This document shows positions 1 through 12,563 of a DNA stretch of 64,000 nt, in pieces (the first letter of the stretch is position 1; the number at the start of each line of letters is the position of its first letter). The notes below the pieces were generated by a model, which was not told where the DNA came from, ran no database searches, and saw only the letters and a program-made list of their open reading frames with translations. Source of the DNA: Mauremys mutica (Eukaryota; Chordata; Testudines; Geoemydidae); the NCBI RefSeq assembly GCF_020497125.1, contig NC_059072.1:304252781-304316780 (forward strand), written 5' to 3'. The position numbers were made by a program, and so were the translations under genes.

Positions 1-2873
1 TAATACAGGTTTTACCTACTAAGAAGAGCAGCTCAGAATGCTTCTAACAAACTCTACTGTACTTTTGATTTATATTAAGTGCTGTATCTGTGCTTTAGCC
101 ACTGACCTGTCTAATTCATACATGCTGTTTAAAACCAAAACCAAAAAACTATTGCTAAATAAACTTCACATTTGTATTGTGCTGAAATATCTTTCATCCT
201 TAGCTGTACTCTACAGAGCAGTTTCTTGTTTCTGCTACTTAGCAGATTGATTTTAACAACATGAAACTTACTTGCCTAGGCCAAAATTAAAATTGCCCCA
301 GTCTTTTCTGTAGAAGTTTGACTAGAGAAGTATTCCTTATTCTGTAAAGTTAGTCAATACTTTTCTATTTGTCACGGTGAGAGTTGTTTCATGAAGCATA
401 CAGACATCTAGTAAGAAGGAAAAATAAAGAGCAGAGGCCATCCAGAAGAGGCAGTAGTTGTTAATGTTTTCCTGAGAGTGCAGTATGAAGCATAGAGGAA
501 AAAAATCTTGAGGGGAAAAAAGGGAAGGGTGAGAGAGACTCAGTGCTGTTCATAAACCTGAGAAAAAGGAGCTGGAACATCTCCTTCCATTACAGAAGAG
601 TAAGTTGAAGAAATAACCTTTCATTTCTGTCATCTAATACACTTTTATCTTTGCTTTGAAGTTACTGAATCTTATTACTAACAATTACATCTATTGCATT
701 TGAACATCAATGAGACCTCCCTCCTATTAAGTGGTTTCTAGTTGTCTGGAGGTTAAAGGGTAAATATGTCCTTATGGTGTCTTGTTCTGGCTGACATAAA
801 AGTTTGTTCTGTATCTTTTTTTTAAATGAATAAATTTTTGTACCAGCCAGTGCCTTACGAAGTTGGTAAGTACAGAAAAGAGGTTTGGTTGGACCAAGCT
901 TTCTGCATATTGACTTAACTTAAATCAAATGTGGATTTAAAGTTCGAGACATCATCAACTTAAAAATCATGCTCCATTCTGAAAAAGAGGTACTTCTAAG
1001 TATTACTTATAACACTAAGATTATTATAACTGAAAGAGATTGGAGGGAATATGATATTTTTTGTTTGTTTTGTGCATTTAACAGCACTTCCAAGATAGCT
1101 AGTCTTGCAATAGTCAGTTTCTCCTGTTTGTGTGGGCCTTTCATAAAGCAACACAGGAGAGAAACACTTTTTAAAAATAAAAGGAAGATACGGGTATATA
1201 AAACAACAAATTGGCAAATGGACTCTGGGACACAGGCAGTACCTGAAACTACTTCCAATTATTTTTTTAAAAATTGACTAGATTTCACACTGATGGTATC
1301 ACTTTAATCTCTCACACCCCTTTGGAAATGGGTTCATTTTCTTTGGCACTTATATGTCAGTACACTTACTGCAGGTATCAGTATTACTACTTTTCTTCTC
1401 ACTACTTCCACAAACCTCATAAACACAAACCCACTGCAGTACTGAAATTTTGTCACCGTCCCCTTATTAAAAAATGAGCAGACACCATGCATCTAACACA
1501 TCAGTCACTGCTGTGTGGGTCTAATGCTATAAACCTTTACTCAGGTGACTAACTTTCCCTAGTTCTGTGAATAATCCCACTGACATGGGTAGGACTACTC
1601 ACATATAACTCGGGGTTTGCAGGATGGTCCCTAAACTATCACCATTCTCTGCATGGCTGAGTACATTTTGGTGTATAGTGTATTTGTCTATTTGAAGTGT
1701 ACCTTCGTAAGAACAGGTTTTGTCTTGTACAGCCCATTTACGTTGCTGGCACTAGCAAATATTAGGTTGTCTGGCTATACCAGGAGGAGGACAGGAGACT
1801 CTGGATGTGGTTTAATTAGCCTGCAATTTTATTCCTAAATGCCTGAGAGTAGCTGGCAGATAAGTGTACAGGGCAGGTACTTCCATAATCACTTACATCT
1901 ACCCAGCCCTCCCCCTTTCCTATCAGTCCTCAGCCAACCTGCTGCTGGGACCCCACCCCCCTTTGAATGAGTATTAAAAGGGGCTGTAAAGGAGGGGGGT
2001 TGACTCCCTGCCATACCAGTCATTGGAGCCCCAAGCCCTCAATTTCTACTCCTTTAAAGAATACCTCCTTTAAATAATTTCCCAAACCATTTTGTCTGAT
2101 CACCGTATCCCTTCCCTACAAAAGAGCTGCAGTGGGCATCCGCCCCAAGCTTATATCATGAGTTGTGACATCACAGGCTAAACCCCCCCCCCTTTCACTT
2201 GTTCATCCTACTAAGCCCCCAACTTCCTGGGGGAAGGTAAAAAGAACCACCTCTCTTTGGCCATTCTGGAAGTGAGGGAAAAATTCCTTCCCAGCCGCGC
2301 CCTCCTCTCTCCCTCCCTGCCCCCGCCCCCCGAGAAAGGCTTGATTAGTGTAATGCCCACCGCAGATCATGATGAAATCTGGTATTTCAACTCTTCCCAT
2401 GGATGGGAGGGTGAGTGCTGCTCAGCCTGGTCCAAGTGAAAAAGAGGGTTTGTACTGCACGAATATGGGTGTAAATAGTCCCCTTCTCTTCCGATCACCT
2501 GGGGAGCAGAGGGAAATGGGTCTGCATTCCCATGCTGACCTGACCTGGAGCAGCCTCTACTTAGCATGTGTCTTGCTGGCTCTCTAATCCTTAAAGGGGC
2601 AACACACCTTCTCTGATAAGCCAAACAAGGGGCACCACTGCTTAATGTGCGGTGAGGTCATTGTAAGCTCCCCAGTGTGTGGACTCCCTATTTTGATGTT
2701 GTATTGGGGCTAGCACGAGGGACACTCATCTGATTGGAGCCTTGGGTGTTACTTTAATAACAAATAGTAGTAATCATGCCATGCCATTGTAATGAAGAAA
2801 TTAAGTATTTCTGTTTAAATTACTCTGGCTGAATCCTGTACATTTACAGTCTGGTCGACTTTCTGCTTCACAG

Positions 2874-2962
2874 ATGCAGCATTTAAAATCCTGAACCCAA
2901 AGACTGTTCCAAGATTTTTTAGGCTAAACAGCAACAACGCACTGATACAGTTCTTATTGGAG
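2874..2962 (+). CDS. COG3: COG3 coding exon (29 codons)
   Basis: The acceptor is 'tctgcttcacag' and the donor is GAG followed by gtaata. The exon starts with two bases (AT) that complete a codon, so the preceding exon, outside or upstream, must end with one base. It reads AAFKILNPKTVPRFFRL and ends FLLE at phase 0. The FFRLNSNNAL block is strongly conserved in vertebrate COG3. Confidence 0.95.
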
Positions 2963-5900
2963 GTAATATGGAGTCTTTTTGTTAACTCCGCGTAGGAAAA
3001 AAAATCTCATTTTGTTTAAATGTGTGGTGATTTCTGGGCAAATAAAAAGAAGATAATTGTCTTATGTTCAAGGGTACTCCAGAGATCAGAGAACATTATA
3101 TTGACTCTAAGAAAGATGTAGACCACCACCTGAAATCAGCTTGTGAGCAGTTTATTCAGCAGCAAACCAAACAGTTTATAGAGCAGCTGGAGGAGTTCAT
3201 GTCAAAGGTACAAAGAGGCTATGTATTCACTGTGTTGACTGAAATATTTTTTCCTGAAATGGCAGGATTAATTTGTATTTAAATTTGTTTAATGTTCATT
3301 TTATAATAGACGGGGCTGGTAGAGCAGCCTATACTTAAGGCTGCCTGATGCTTCCCATGATAAGACTTTGTTTTCAGTTGCTTATAACCTCAGCAGAAAT
3401 TGTTCCGCCATTGCTGAGAATGAGATTAGGGAAACATATATTTTGCCCACGTTAAAAATAATTCTCATGCTGTTTCATTGAGAAGCTGCATTGCCTCAGT
3501 GCTTTAGAGCAGGGACATAATTCAGTGCTTTGGAGCAGGGACGTGAAATTTAGCCGGGGCGGGGGAAAGCGGGTGCCCTTGGTGCCGGGGATTTACGTTT
3601 TTCTGTTTCATGACAAGCCAGCCAAATTTTACTGAGTGTATAATCACAGATGTCATGTGCTTAGAGGCTTAGAGTGTGATAGTTAATTAAATTAGTTACA
3701 TTCTTGAAAGAGTCTGTCAGTATTTGGAATGCCCAAGCCCGTGAACATATGGGGTGAGCAGGGCTTTTCTTTGCAAGTGCTGCTCCTGCCACAGGAGAAG
3801 AGGAAGAGAGAGGATTCGGATGAACGGGGTGGTAGGGTGGGGAGACTGGGGCAGAAGGGTCTGTAACCACTAACTTGGAATGGAACCCAAGATTCTTGAG
3901 TTTGGTCATTCTTCCGCTGTCAGTAACTATACACTAGCAAATACGTCTCATTCCCCTCTTGTGTTTGTCCACATGGAGGATGACACTCTACTATTGCTGC
4001 CAGTTATTCTTAGTTCAAGTGGCAGAGATCTCTGCAGTGGATATTAAGGTTCTGATCCTGCTGATGAACCATGTGGGTGTTAATATGATGGAATTTGTTT
4101 TCAGTTTGCTTTTTTAAAAACCCAGGGTATTGCAGACATCATAATGTTAATTTAGCAGTTTTTTATGTATAAAGTCAAGCACCGAAAAGTTAGGAAATGC
4201 CAGAATTAAGGCTGCATGTTCAAATGCATTACGATAGTTTGTAATTTCCTAACTTCTACATGATTGACTTTGCAACCGTTTATTTTCTTAACATAGTTTT
4301 TGCACAATTTTTATGAATATGGTATTGAAAGCTTTAATAACAGAATTACCATGTCACATTTTAAGTTATGAACACGAACTAAAGCCAACCAAGCGAACAT
4401 ACCTGGGAATAAACCCTAATAGTCTCGCTTAGAATGGCAATACAAACTTTATTTGCAGTGTGAGAGATTGTAACACAGTGCATTTAGGGCAGTGTTTTTC
4501 ATGGAAGAATAGTGTTCTTATCCTTGGCAGATAGAAGTAGTCTATATTAAATAACTTGTTTTCTCCTGATGTACTGTTGAGATGGAGGCAAGAGATCCAT
4601 GGAGGTAACATTTGTCAGACTTTTTTATAGTAACACTTTCTGTATGGTAGACTTTAAGCAGTAAATGTGTCTGTTTGAAGGAGGGTTCAGCAAAGCTTCC
4701 TTTCTGTTCAGTGTACATCTCTGAAGCAGTATTAATGCTGAGTTTGTTCTCTGGAAGTTCTTTTTATATGCAAGGTCAGTGTGGAAAGATCGTACAATAG
4801 AAATGATGTTTGTAAAGTGCTTTGAAGAGGAAAAGCACTGGACACGCTGCATTGTTATGAGTCCTCATATTTGTAACGTCTTTAGTATAACTGCACACAA
4901 ACAGGTTTATCATGAGGATCGTGACACCTCAAGACTGATGGTTGCACTAACACCAAAGTTATCCAGTTTCCTTGCTTTTGGGAGTTCAGAACATTACAAC
5001 AGTGAATTTACTTTAAAAAAGTATCAGAGGGGTAGCCGTGTTAGTCCGGTTCTGTAGAAGCAGCAAAGAATCCTGTGGCACCTTATAGTTTAACAGACGT
5101 TTTGCAGCATGAGCTTTCGTGGGTGAATACCCACTTCTTCAGATGCAAGTAGTGGGAATTATCTCTAGCTTGCTTCTTCCTTGCATATATAAACCTGCCC
5201 CTGGAAAGTTCCACTACTTGCATCCGAAGAAGTGGGTATTCACCAACGACAGCTCATGCTGCAAAACGTCTGTTAGTCTATAAGGTGCCACAGGATTCTT
5301 TGCTGCTTCTTTAAAAAAGTGCCTTGGTCCATGGACTAGATGAAATATTTAGATGCCTAACGGTGGAGATAGGTGCCTAGTGAGATTTACAAACATGCCT
5401 AAGTGAGTTAGGTGCATAATTCCTATGATTTTCAATAGGATTTACGCACCTAGCTTACTTAGGCCCCCAGTGGGATATACAAAAGTGCCTATCTGTAGGC
5501 GTCTGCATATATTTGTAAATCTGGCCCCATTTCTAATTTCAGTTGTGAGAAGAGTTTTTATATTGTACAGTAAGACATTCTGACAACTCAGCATGTTAAG
5601 ATGCCTACATGGGTTTGACTGCTGCATTTGCATTTTTTTTGGCCAAGATTGACTAGGTACACTTTTCCGTTTAAGGGCTTAGTCTTTTCTTTTATGTAGC
5701 TACAGATTCTTGTGAAATAGTTAATGTATCTCGTTTTGCTTCCCTTTTCATTTATGGCAGGCATAAGTATTATCAAGATTAAATTAGCCTCCTATTAATT
5801 GTATAAATAAATATGGAGCAGAAATCTTACACTGTTGTTTTTGGAATTGCATTTGTCATGACTTGACTTTCCTTCTATTTATATCCTCAATCAAAATATA

Positions 5901-8900
5901 CAAGAAAGGAAAAAAACTGTCTCAGACTAGAAATTTTAAGAGATTTATTTAAATGTTACTGGCTTGTTTGATATGATTTCACTTTTTGATACCAATGGAA
6001 ACAAAAATTTCTCATTGTTTTAGGTTGCTGCATTAAAAGCAATGGCCAGTCAAGGAGGTCCCAAATACAACCTTTCACAGCAGCCTTGGGCACAACCAGG
6101 TATTCCTTTGCTTTACATTTTTCATTTTCTCCAGGATAGTCTTACTGAGGCTCTTGTAGGGTAGTATATTGGCTAATAGATGACAGTTTGTTTTAGTTCC
6201 CACTTTTCTAGAACTTGTTTTGAAAACTATTCCACTTAGCCAAACAACCTTTCTAGTTATCACTTTTGAGAACATTAAAGCAATACAAAATGCATTCTGG
6301 GCTAGACCATTTCAGGAAGTAATTTGTTTTCTGTTCTACTAGGCCATGACTTTCAAAATTAGCCTAAAACGTTAGGTTCCGTACTCCGTATTTAGGAACT
6401 TTTCTGATTTTCATAGTGCCAAGCACACAACAGCTCTCCATCGCTTTAGTTTTTTACTTGGTTTAGTTTTTAGTTTTACATGGCCAAAGTATTTTCAACA
6501 ATTGTGTTAGTTTCAGTATCTAATACCAGAGAGCTTCCTCTTCCATATCCTGTAGGTGACTTTAAATATCTGAAAAACTTCAAAACATAAGTTTAATTTG
6601 TGCAGTGTGTGGGTGCATTAAACAGTGTTGAAGATGTGACTGTTGAAATGCAGTTTTCATGTGATGACCATTTAATGCACAGTGTACTTGATAGTTACCT
6701 TGATTTAGATTAAGGTAAAGCTCCTGCTTCTATACCAAAGGGATTACTGAATATTACTTTGAGGCTTATTGTTTATAGTTTTGTAAATACATTACATTTT
6801 CAACTCTTGAGAATATGCAAAGTGAGAAGCCAACTACAAATTCCTTCATATTAAGAGCTCAAATGAAAACACTTCCTAGGAACCTTTGTTGGGTTTGAGG
6901 AGTTAATATTTTGTGATATTTACAACAAGTAGATCTAGAAATCTGAATCTTTGTGTCATAGATCTGAACCTTTAGTTGTACTAAGTTCTTAAAATGCAAA
7001 GCCTGACACGTTTCTTCAAAATTCAGTGCTGCCTCATTGCAGGTCAAACAATCTTGCTGCTAATTGGAACTCTTGGCTATAGTTTCTAGCTTATGTCTTA
7101 ACATTTGCTTTGTGATTCTGTACGTAATTGCAAATGTGAACATAGCATGTTTGCAAATGAGAACCTGTTTATCTTAAATGAAATTTCAAGAAGCACCTGG
7201 TATGTAGGACAATCTCAATGAGCTATTTGCCATGCTGTCAGATTTCTCGGAGGCCAGAGAAGGGAAAGGAAAATACAAAAGCTTGCAAGAGTAAAAAAAA
7301 GATGTAACCCTTTTTTCCCCCAAAGTTTGTGAATATTTCCCCATGTTTTTTTCAAGTCTCTTTGAAAATGGCATTAAAAGTATGTAGCAACAATATAGAA
7401 AACACGTTTTAATCCAGCACAGCATTCCTGTGATGGTAGGCTGCATAGCTGTCTCAAGCATACGGTTAGTTCTATGTGCGCTGTCTCCATGAAGACCAGG
7501 CACGAGCTCTTTAAAGAAATCTTGCAAAGTACTATTTTCTTTTCTTGGGCTGAGTATTGCCCAACAGTCACATCTCCAACTAAATAAGGAACCTTGAAGG
7601 GAGGAGTCTTATCAAGGCTTTTTACCACTGAAGGGTAGTGAGTGTGATTTTGGGGATTCAGAGGGGTGTGGGGTGATGATGTGCATAAAGTAGGGAAAAA
7701 ATAGAGGGGATCATTTGGAACATAGACTTTCAACCAGCAGGAGCAAATATTTGTGTCTAATCATTTTAAATTTTATTTCCAGCAAAGGTCAATGATTTAG
7801 TGTCTTCCACTTATAAGACAATAAAAACGAAGCTGCCATCAGTGTTACGAAGCATGTCATTATACTTGGCCAATAAGGACACTGAATTCATTTTGTTTAA
7901 GCCAATTAGGGTAAGTATTGTTAGTGTATACATCAGCATACTTTCCATAGATTGGCCAACCTTAACATAGTTGAATAGATTCTGAAAGTGTGCTTTGTAA
8001 GCTCATTTATTTTTTGTAGGAATGAATTAATGTAGCTGTTTCTAAGTTTCTTTATTAGACGATTATTTATTTTTCTTGTTAACTTTGACAAGATTTTCTG
8101 AATTTCTGTTGCTTTTGTCCATTACATATTCTTATATGTGCGTTATTGTACATTAGAAATCCAGACAGTAATCTGGACACCATGCTTGTAATAAGTAAGC
8201 AGTCTAGGGTATCATAAATCATAGTGTGGCTTTGCTCTGAAAAGGGACCATGTAAAAATGGAACCTTATTCTACAGACCTGATGTAAGTATTCAGAGTAA
8301 AGAAAATAAATGTATATTGCTTTTACTCCTACCCAGTGTGCACAGCAAACATTGTATTGAGAGAGTTGTCTGGATTCTGTTTCTTCTTTGGTAAGTCCAG
8401 TCAGGTACACCTGTGCAGACCGATCAAAGCCAATGAGGGTTGCCCAGGTTTAACAGAGGACCTGTTGCTGGTGAATGTGCACACACAAGAAAACCCAGCA
8501 TGGTTCTTAGATGCCAGGTTAAGTGTACAAGGCTAAGTGTTAAGGAACCCCCCCACCCCCATCTTTTACTTGTTAACATAGTACGTATGATCTGGAGTAG
8601 TCATATAATAGATAAGGAAACCTCTCCATGCTGTTTTTAGAGTTACTTTTTAGAGGAGAACCACTTTTAAGAGCACAGAGTTCTACCACACACACTTCTC
8701 CATTCACTTCAGAGGCTGTTTGGTACACATGATGTTCAGTTTGTTTCATATTTGAGACAGATCTTGTGCTATTCCAACACTAAATGTTTTTCTTTCCTTT
8801 ATAAAGAATAATATTCAGCAAGTGTTCCAGAAACTCCATGCTTTGTTAAAGGAAGAATTTAGCAATGAAGATCTCCAGATCATAGCTTGTCCATCAATGG

Positions 8901-10348
8901 AACAGGTATAAAGTGAAGCTCCTTATTTTACAGATTACTCATTTTTGCATGACTAGCTCACATTTTTTAATTAACCTGCTTTTCCATTTTGCCTAATTTT
9001 TATTCATATTCCTCTTTTCTGATTCTTTGAAAATCCAGAATTAATTTGAACACTAAACCCTGAGCAAATACAATTGTTTAGTTTTTACAAATATCTATTA
9101 AACAGTTTTAAAACTGAGATTAGTGATTAAGACATGCAGCGTTGGGATTTTATTGTACAAGGTCATGGCAAGGACTGTTCTGGTGAATTACACCCGCTTC
9201 GGGCACCTTTCCTCTTTGGAGAAGTGATCAGATGTGCTAGGTGTGTACAAATTCTGAAGGAATTGCAAGGATCCATTTGAACTAACGGACAGCTGGAAAA
9301 ATGTGGCTAATCATGGAAACAAACAGAATTTCACGTTTAAGAAGGGCTTTTATCCTCAAAGATAATCAGTGTAAGGAACTCTGCATCAGGAGGCCCTGCA
9401 TAAGCCACGCTCTTAGTGATCCCATAGCTTTTTTAAAAAAAAAAGTATTGGACATCAGTGGTATCTTGGGTATAGGGGATCAACTGGTGATTCTTGTTCA
9501 CACAGTATTAAACTGTTAATCAAATATGTGGACTGGAGGAATTTCCCCACAGGGTATTTTGACAGGGAACATGAAGTGGGAGAAGAATATTAACTTCCTC
9601 TGAAGATGGAGCAGGAATAATCTACTGGGATAAGGTGGATTTTTCCCACAATAGTCAGATTTCTGTTCTTTTAGTGATGAACAATAATGCACCAGTATTT
9701 TGGATCTCTCTTATTCTCCCCCTTCTGGTTTATTTAAGCTAAAGTTTTCTGGGTTATTAATAATGTAAATGATTCAGAATGTGCCTCTTGGCTATTTTAA
9801 ATTTACTTAATTATCTATCAAATGGCTACTGCACATAACTTCCTTTTAAAATTGCATGCAGATCATAGAATATTAGGGTTGGAAGGGACCTCAGGAGGTC
9901 ACCTAGTCCAACCCCCTGCTCAAAGCAGGACCAATCCCCAGACAGATTTTTGCCTCAGATCCATAAATGGCCCCCTCAAGAATTGAACTCATAACCCTGG
10001 GTTTAGCAGGCCAGTGCTCAAATCACTGAGCTATTCCTCCCCTTGGTTTTATTAGAAGCTGTGTTGATACAATAGATTGTAACAGCTGAAAGAGCTAGTT
10101 TGTCAAGTCATTGATTGCGTACTAAGAGTCCGTAACTTAGCTAGAACTGGTGATTGCACTTTTTGACCAATATTCTTCTAATTGTTCTCTTGGTTCCTCT
10201 AAATCCTTGGAGATTTGAAGAATATTTGTTTAGATGCTCAAACAGCATAAGTCTGCTCCTGACCTTGGCTGATGGTAACAACACAATAGCTAACATATGC
10301 TTTCATTTTGCCTTTCAGGTGAACCTACTTTTGTCAATGTCTAAATAG
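2874..10348 (+). CDS. COG3: COG3, conserved oligomeric Golgi complex subunit 3 (3' part, six coding exons)
   Basis: COG3 (yeast Sec34 homologue) is a lobe A subunit of the COG complex, which tethers vesicles recycling within the Golgi on the cytosolic face. The sequence shows coding exons 2874-2962, 3073-3207, 6024-6099, 7783-7910, 8807-8905 and 10319-10348. All are bounded by AG/GT and join in phase. Together they encode about the last 185 residues of a protein that is roughly 830 residues in mammals. Recognised blocks are KTVPRFFRLNSNNALI, EIREHYIDSKKDVD, QQPWAQP, NKDTEFILFKP and IIACPSMEQ, which I know from vertebrate COG3. The reading ends in LLLSMSK-stop. The 5' exons lie before the window, and I see no further coding exon in 1-2873. 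ERICH6B runs convergently downstream, as in human. The gene looks intact here, with no frameshift or stop. Confidence 0.96.
3073..3207 (+). CDS. COG3: COG3 coding exon (45 codons)
   Basis: It starts GTPEIREHYIDSKKDVD and ends LEEFMSK, followed by donor gtacaa. Both ends are phase 0. The intron before it is only 110 bases. The Gln-rich stretch FIQQQTKQFIEQLEEF looks like an amphipathic helix, as expected for the helical-bundle CATCHR fold of COG subunits. Confidence 0.96.
5011..5320. repeat. Foldback interspersed repeat with 12-bp TSD (copy 1)
   Basis: The element (5023-5308) begins near 'atcagaggggtagccgtg' and ends in the inverted copy of its internal arm. The arm 'agcagcaaagaatcctgtgg' recurs inverted, so the DNA folds on itself over more than 100 bases per side. 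It is flanked by identical 12-bp repeats, CTTTAAAAAAGT, at 5011-5022 and 5309-5320. This repeat type is, to my knowledge, abundant in turtle genomes; the exact family name is uncertain. Confidence 0.85.
6024..6099 (+). CDS. COG3: COG3 coding exon (25 codons plus one base)
   Basis: The acceptor is 'ctcattgttttag'. The exon reads VAALKAMASQGGPKYNLSQQ then PWAQP and ends with a single G before gtattc. That G joins the CA of the next exon to make Ala. Confidence 0.95.
7783..7910 (+). CDS. COG3: COG3 coding exon (42 codons plus two bases)
   Basis: The acceptor is 'ttttatttccag' and the donor is AGG followed by gtaagt. It reads KVNDLVSSTYKTIKTKLPSV and then LRSMSLYLANKDTEFILFKP-IR, a block shared by vertebrate COG3 proteins. 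The exon ends at phase 0. Confidence 0.96.
8807..8905 (+). CDS. COG3: COG3 coding exon (33 codons)
   Basis: The acceptor is 'cctttataaag' and the donor is CAG followed by gtataa. It reads NNIQQVFQKLHALLKEEF and ends IIACPSMEQ. It is phase 0 on both sides. Confidence 0.95.
9862..10042 (-). mobile_element. CR1 LINE 3' end
   Basis: The + strand reads 'tcatagaatattagggttgg' and 'accccctgctcaaagcagga', the reverse complement of the CR1 3' terminus found in birds and turtles. It is severely 5'-truncated and sits in the last COG3 intron, about 280 bases before the terminal exon. Confidence 0.9.
10319..10348 (+). CDS. COG3: COG3 terminal coding exon (nine codons and stop)
   Basis: The acceptor is 'tttgcctttcag'. 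The exon encodes VNLLLSMSK and then TAG. The mammalian protein ends, as I recall it, in a similar Leu-rich tail with VSK, so the length and position fit. The 3' UTR follows without a visible intron. Confidence 0.88.
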   Translation: MNLLLSMSK

Positions 10349-12563
10349 CCCAACAGTCAGGCCGTTTGAGGTAAATCTCAGTGGTATGCCAGGCAGTGAA
10401 GGGGACATGCAATCATTTGCCAGAAGTAAATAAAGGATTTACACTGGGATCTGTCAAGGCATCAGCTTTAATACTCCCCGGGCTGCTTAATACTGAATTA
10501 CAGAAGAATTGAGTTCTACAAATTGTTTGGCAGTTTTTTTCTTTCCTAAAACTTAAGGGAACAAACTCGCTGAAGATTTTTATCCAAGCTCAGTTTCTGC
10601 CTTGCCATCAGATGTAAACACGTCTCAGATTGAAATGCTAAGACTTAAATATATTTAAGACCTTACTTCTTTTCCTTTTATGGAGAAGATGTGTGTACAG
10701 TAAAAGAACTAGCAATTTCATGGGACACACTGAAGATAAATGACAGGAAATCAAAGTTGAAAAAAGTCAGTGTGCACTGTGTTTGAATGGGATGGTGACC
10801 TGAGTGTCAAATGTTGCTGCAACTTCATTTTGACAGGCACACTCATTTTTCTCAACCCTCCAAAGAATCCTGTTAGTCCACAATACATTTGAAGAGCATA
10901 GTTCAAAGTATATTAGTTTGTGAAAACTGTCTTGTTTCCCTTGAATTTCAGAACGTTCTGCAATATTTGACGCCATGTGTTTTGGGTGCCCTGTAATAAT
11001 TAGTAGAAATTAGCACTGACACCTGTACTCTGATATTCTGGAGTGCTCTAAGTGAAGAATCTTTAAAGAGTTCTGACCATGTTATGAAATGAATATGTGG
11101 GGTTTGCAGTGGAAAGCTGTGCAATATAATTGTTAATGTTTGTGAGGGGGAACTGCCCATGTACTAAAGGCTTTATGGCAAAGGTGAAGCTTAGCATTAA
11201 AGTTTTCAGGTACTTAAGGTTTCAGGTTAAGGGTTTTTATTTTTTCTGATTTAAGATTGAGCAGTGCCGCCGCATTGTCAGAAGCGAGTGCTAAGATGCT
11301 GTAGGCCAGGGAAAGGGGCTCGAAGAGCAGCTCCTGGTGGCAAAGCTGTGACTATGGAACTTGTGCAGTACTGGTGTGGTGGAGTAAAGATGTGTAAAGG
11401 AGAAGTGATCATGAGTGAATACAAAAGCACCTTTGTAAGTTAGGGTCATGAGAGAAGTACCTGCTGATCAGTAAACTATGCTTATGTGTAACATCTGATT
11501 ATGGTCAGCATGCAATGAATGATTGATACACAATATTGCCATATTCCATTTCAGAAGGTTAAGTGCTTAAACACTTGTCCATAAACTGGATGAAACACTG
11601 AAAATGGCTTTAGAGTGTCTTTACTAACCTTATTGTATAGATACGTGGAAGGCAAGATAGCGACTTAAATGACAGATTTTTACTTATTCTCTAGCTTGCA
11701 TGTTGTAGAAATTTTACATATTTTTGGTAACTTGATTTAACAGTTTTGCTGTTACAGATCAGCTGACTGGATACTAAAATGGCAAATTTTAAAGCCACCA
11801 TGAGCAGCATTATAGCAGACACTCTGGGGTATGGAAATGGTACTTACAGGATCTCATGTAACTTTTTGAAATTAACTAAGGAACTAACAAGGAAGAGAAC
11901 ATACCCCTTCCCTTTACCTATTCAAGAACATAGGCTGTAAAATAATGTCCAATGCCTTGTAATATATGTACATTTGGTCTTTTTCTAGTGTTTTACAAAA
12001 GAGTGCATGATTGCTGTACAGAGTTATGGCTGAATTAATTGTACAGAAATGGTCTGAAAGGTAAAATATTACGTTAGTCTTGTGTTTTAAATCTTTTCAC
12101 TTCTAAAATACTCAGAGAGCTCTAGCACAGCTGATTTAAAAGATTCCAAGAGCAATCAGTTTATTCAGCCTGTTTGCTAAATGAAGATTTGTTTAAACAT
12201 GTACAGTTTCAGATATTTACATATACAATAGTGTAAATAATTTCAAAAGATTAATTTAAAGTGCTTTATATGATCTGACTAGACATTTGCTGTTTTTAAT
12301 GTTTTTTTTAAATAAAAATTTTGCTTCCTATTTTGGTCCCTGAGTAAAGCTTTGTGTGTATTTGAGACTTGTCTGACAAGATAACTGTAATGGCAAACCA
12401 ATAAATATCCTGCAGGCATGTACGATGCTTCATTAAGAAAGACAAGATCTATTTTGTTGTTAGCAGTAAGAGCACTGACTTTATCTGGCACAGACAGATG
12501 CATCACTGAGTACTGAGTGTGCAGCTAATTGTGTTAAATTCATCTCTTTATAGTCATAATAAA
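10349..12563 (+). other. COG3: Probable COG3 3' UTR and downstream sequence with several polyadenylation signals
   Basis: After the COG3 stop the sequence is AT-rich and non-coding. AATAAA occurs at 10429-10434, 12311-12316, 12400-12405 and 12558-12563. The first is only about 80 bases past the stop, and the later cluster would give a UTR of about 2 kb. Which signal is used cannot be read from the sequence. No ORF here looks real. Confidence 0.4.

Noticed and set aside
841..866. CAG|19 bases|gtaagt, a microexon-like configuration before the first COG3 exon
   Set aside because: Only 19 bases, no matching COG3 segment known to me, and the last exon junction already has its expected phase partner upstream of the window.
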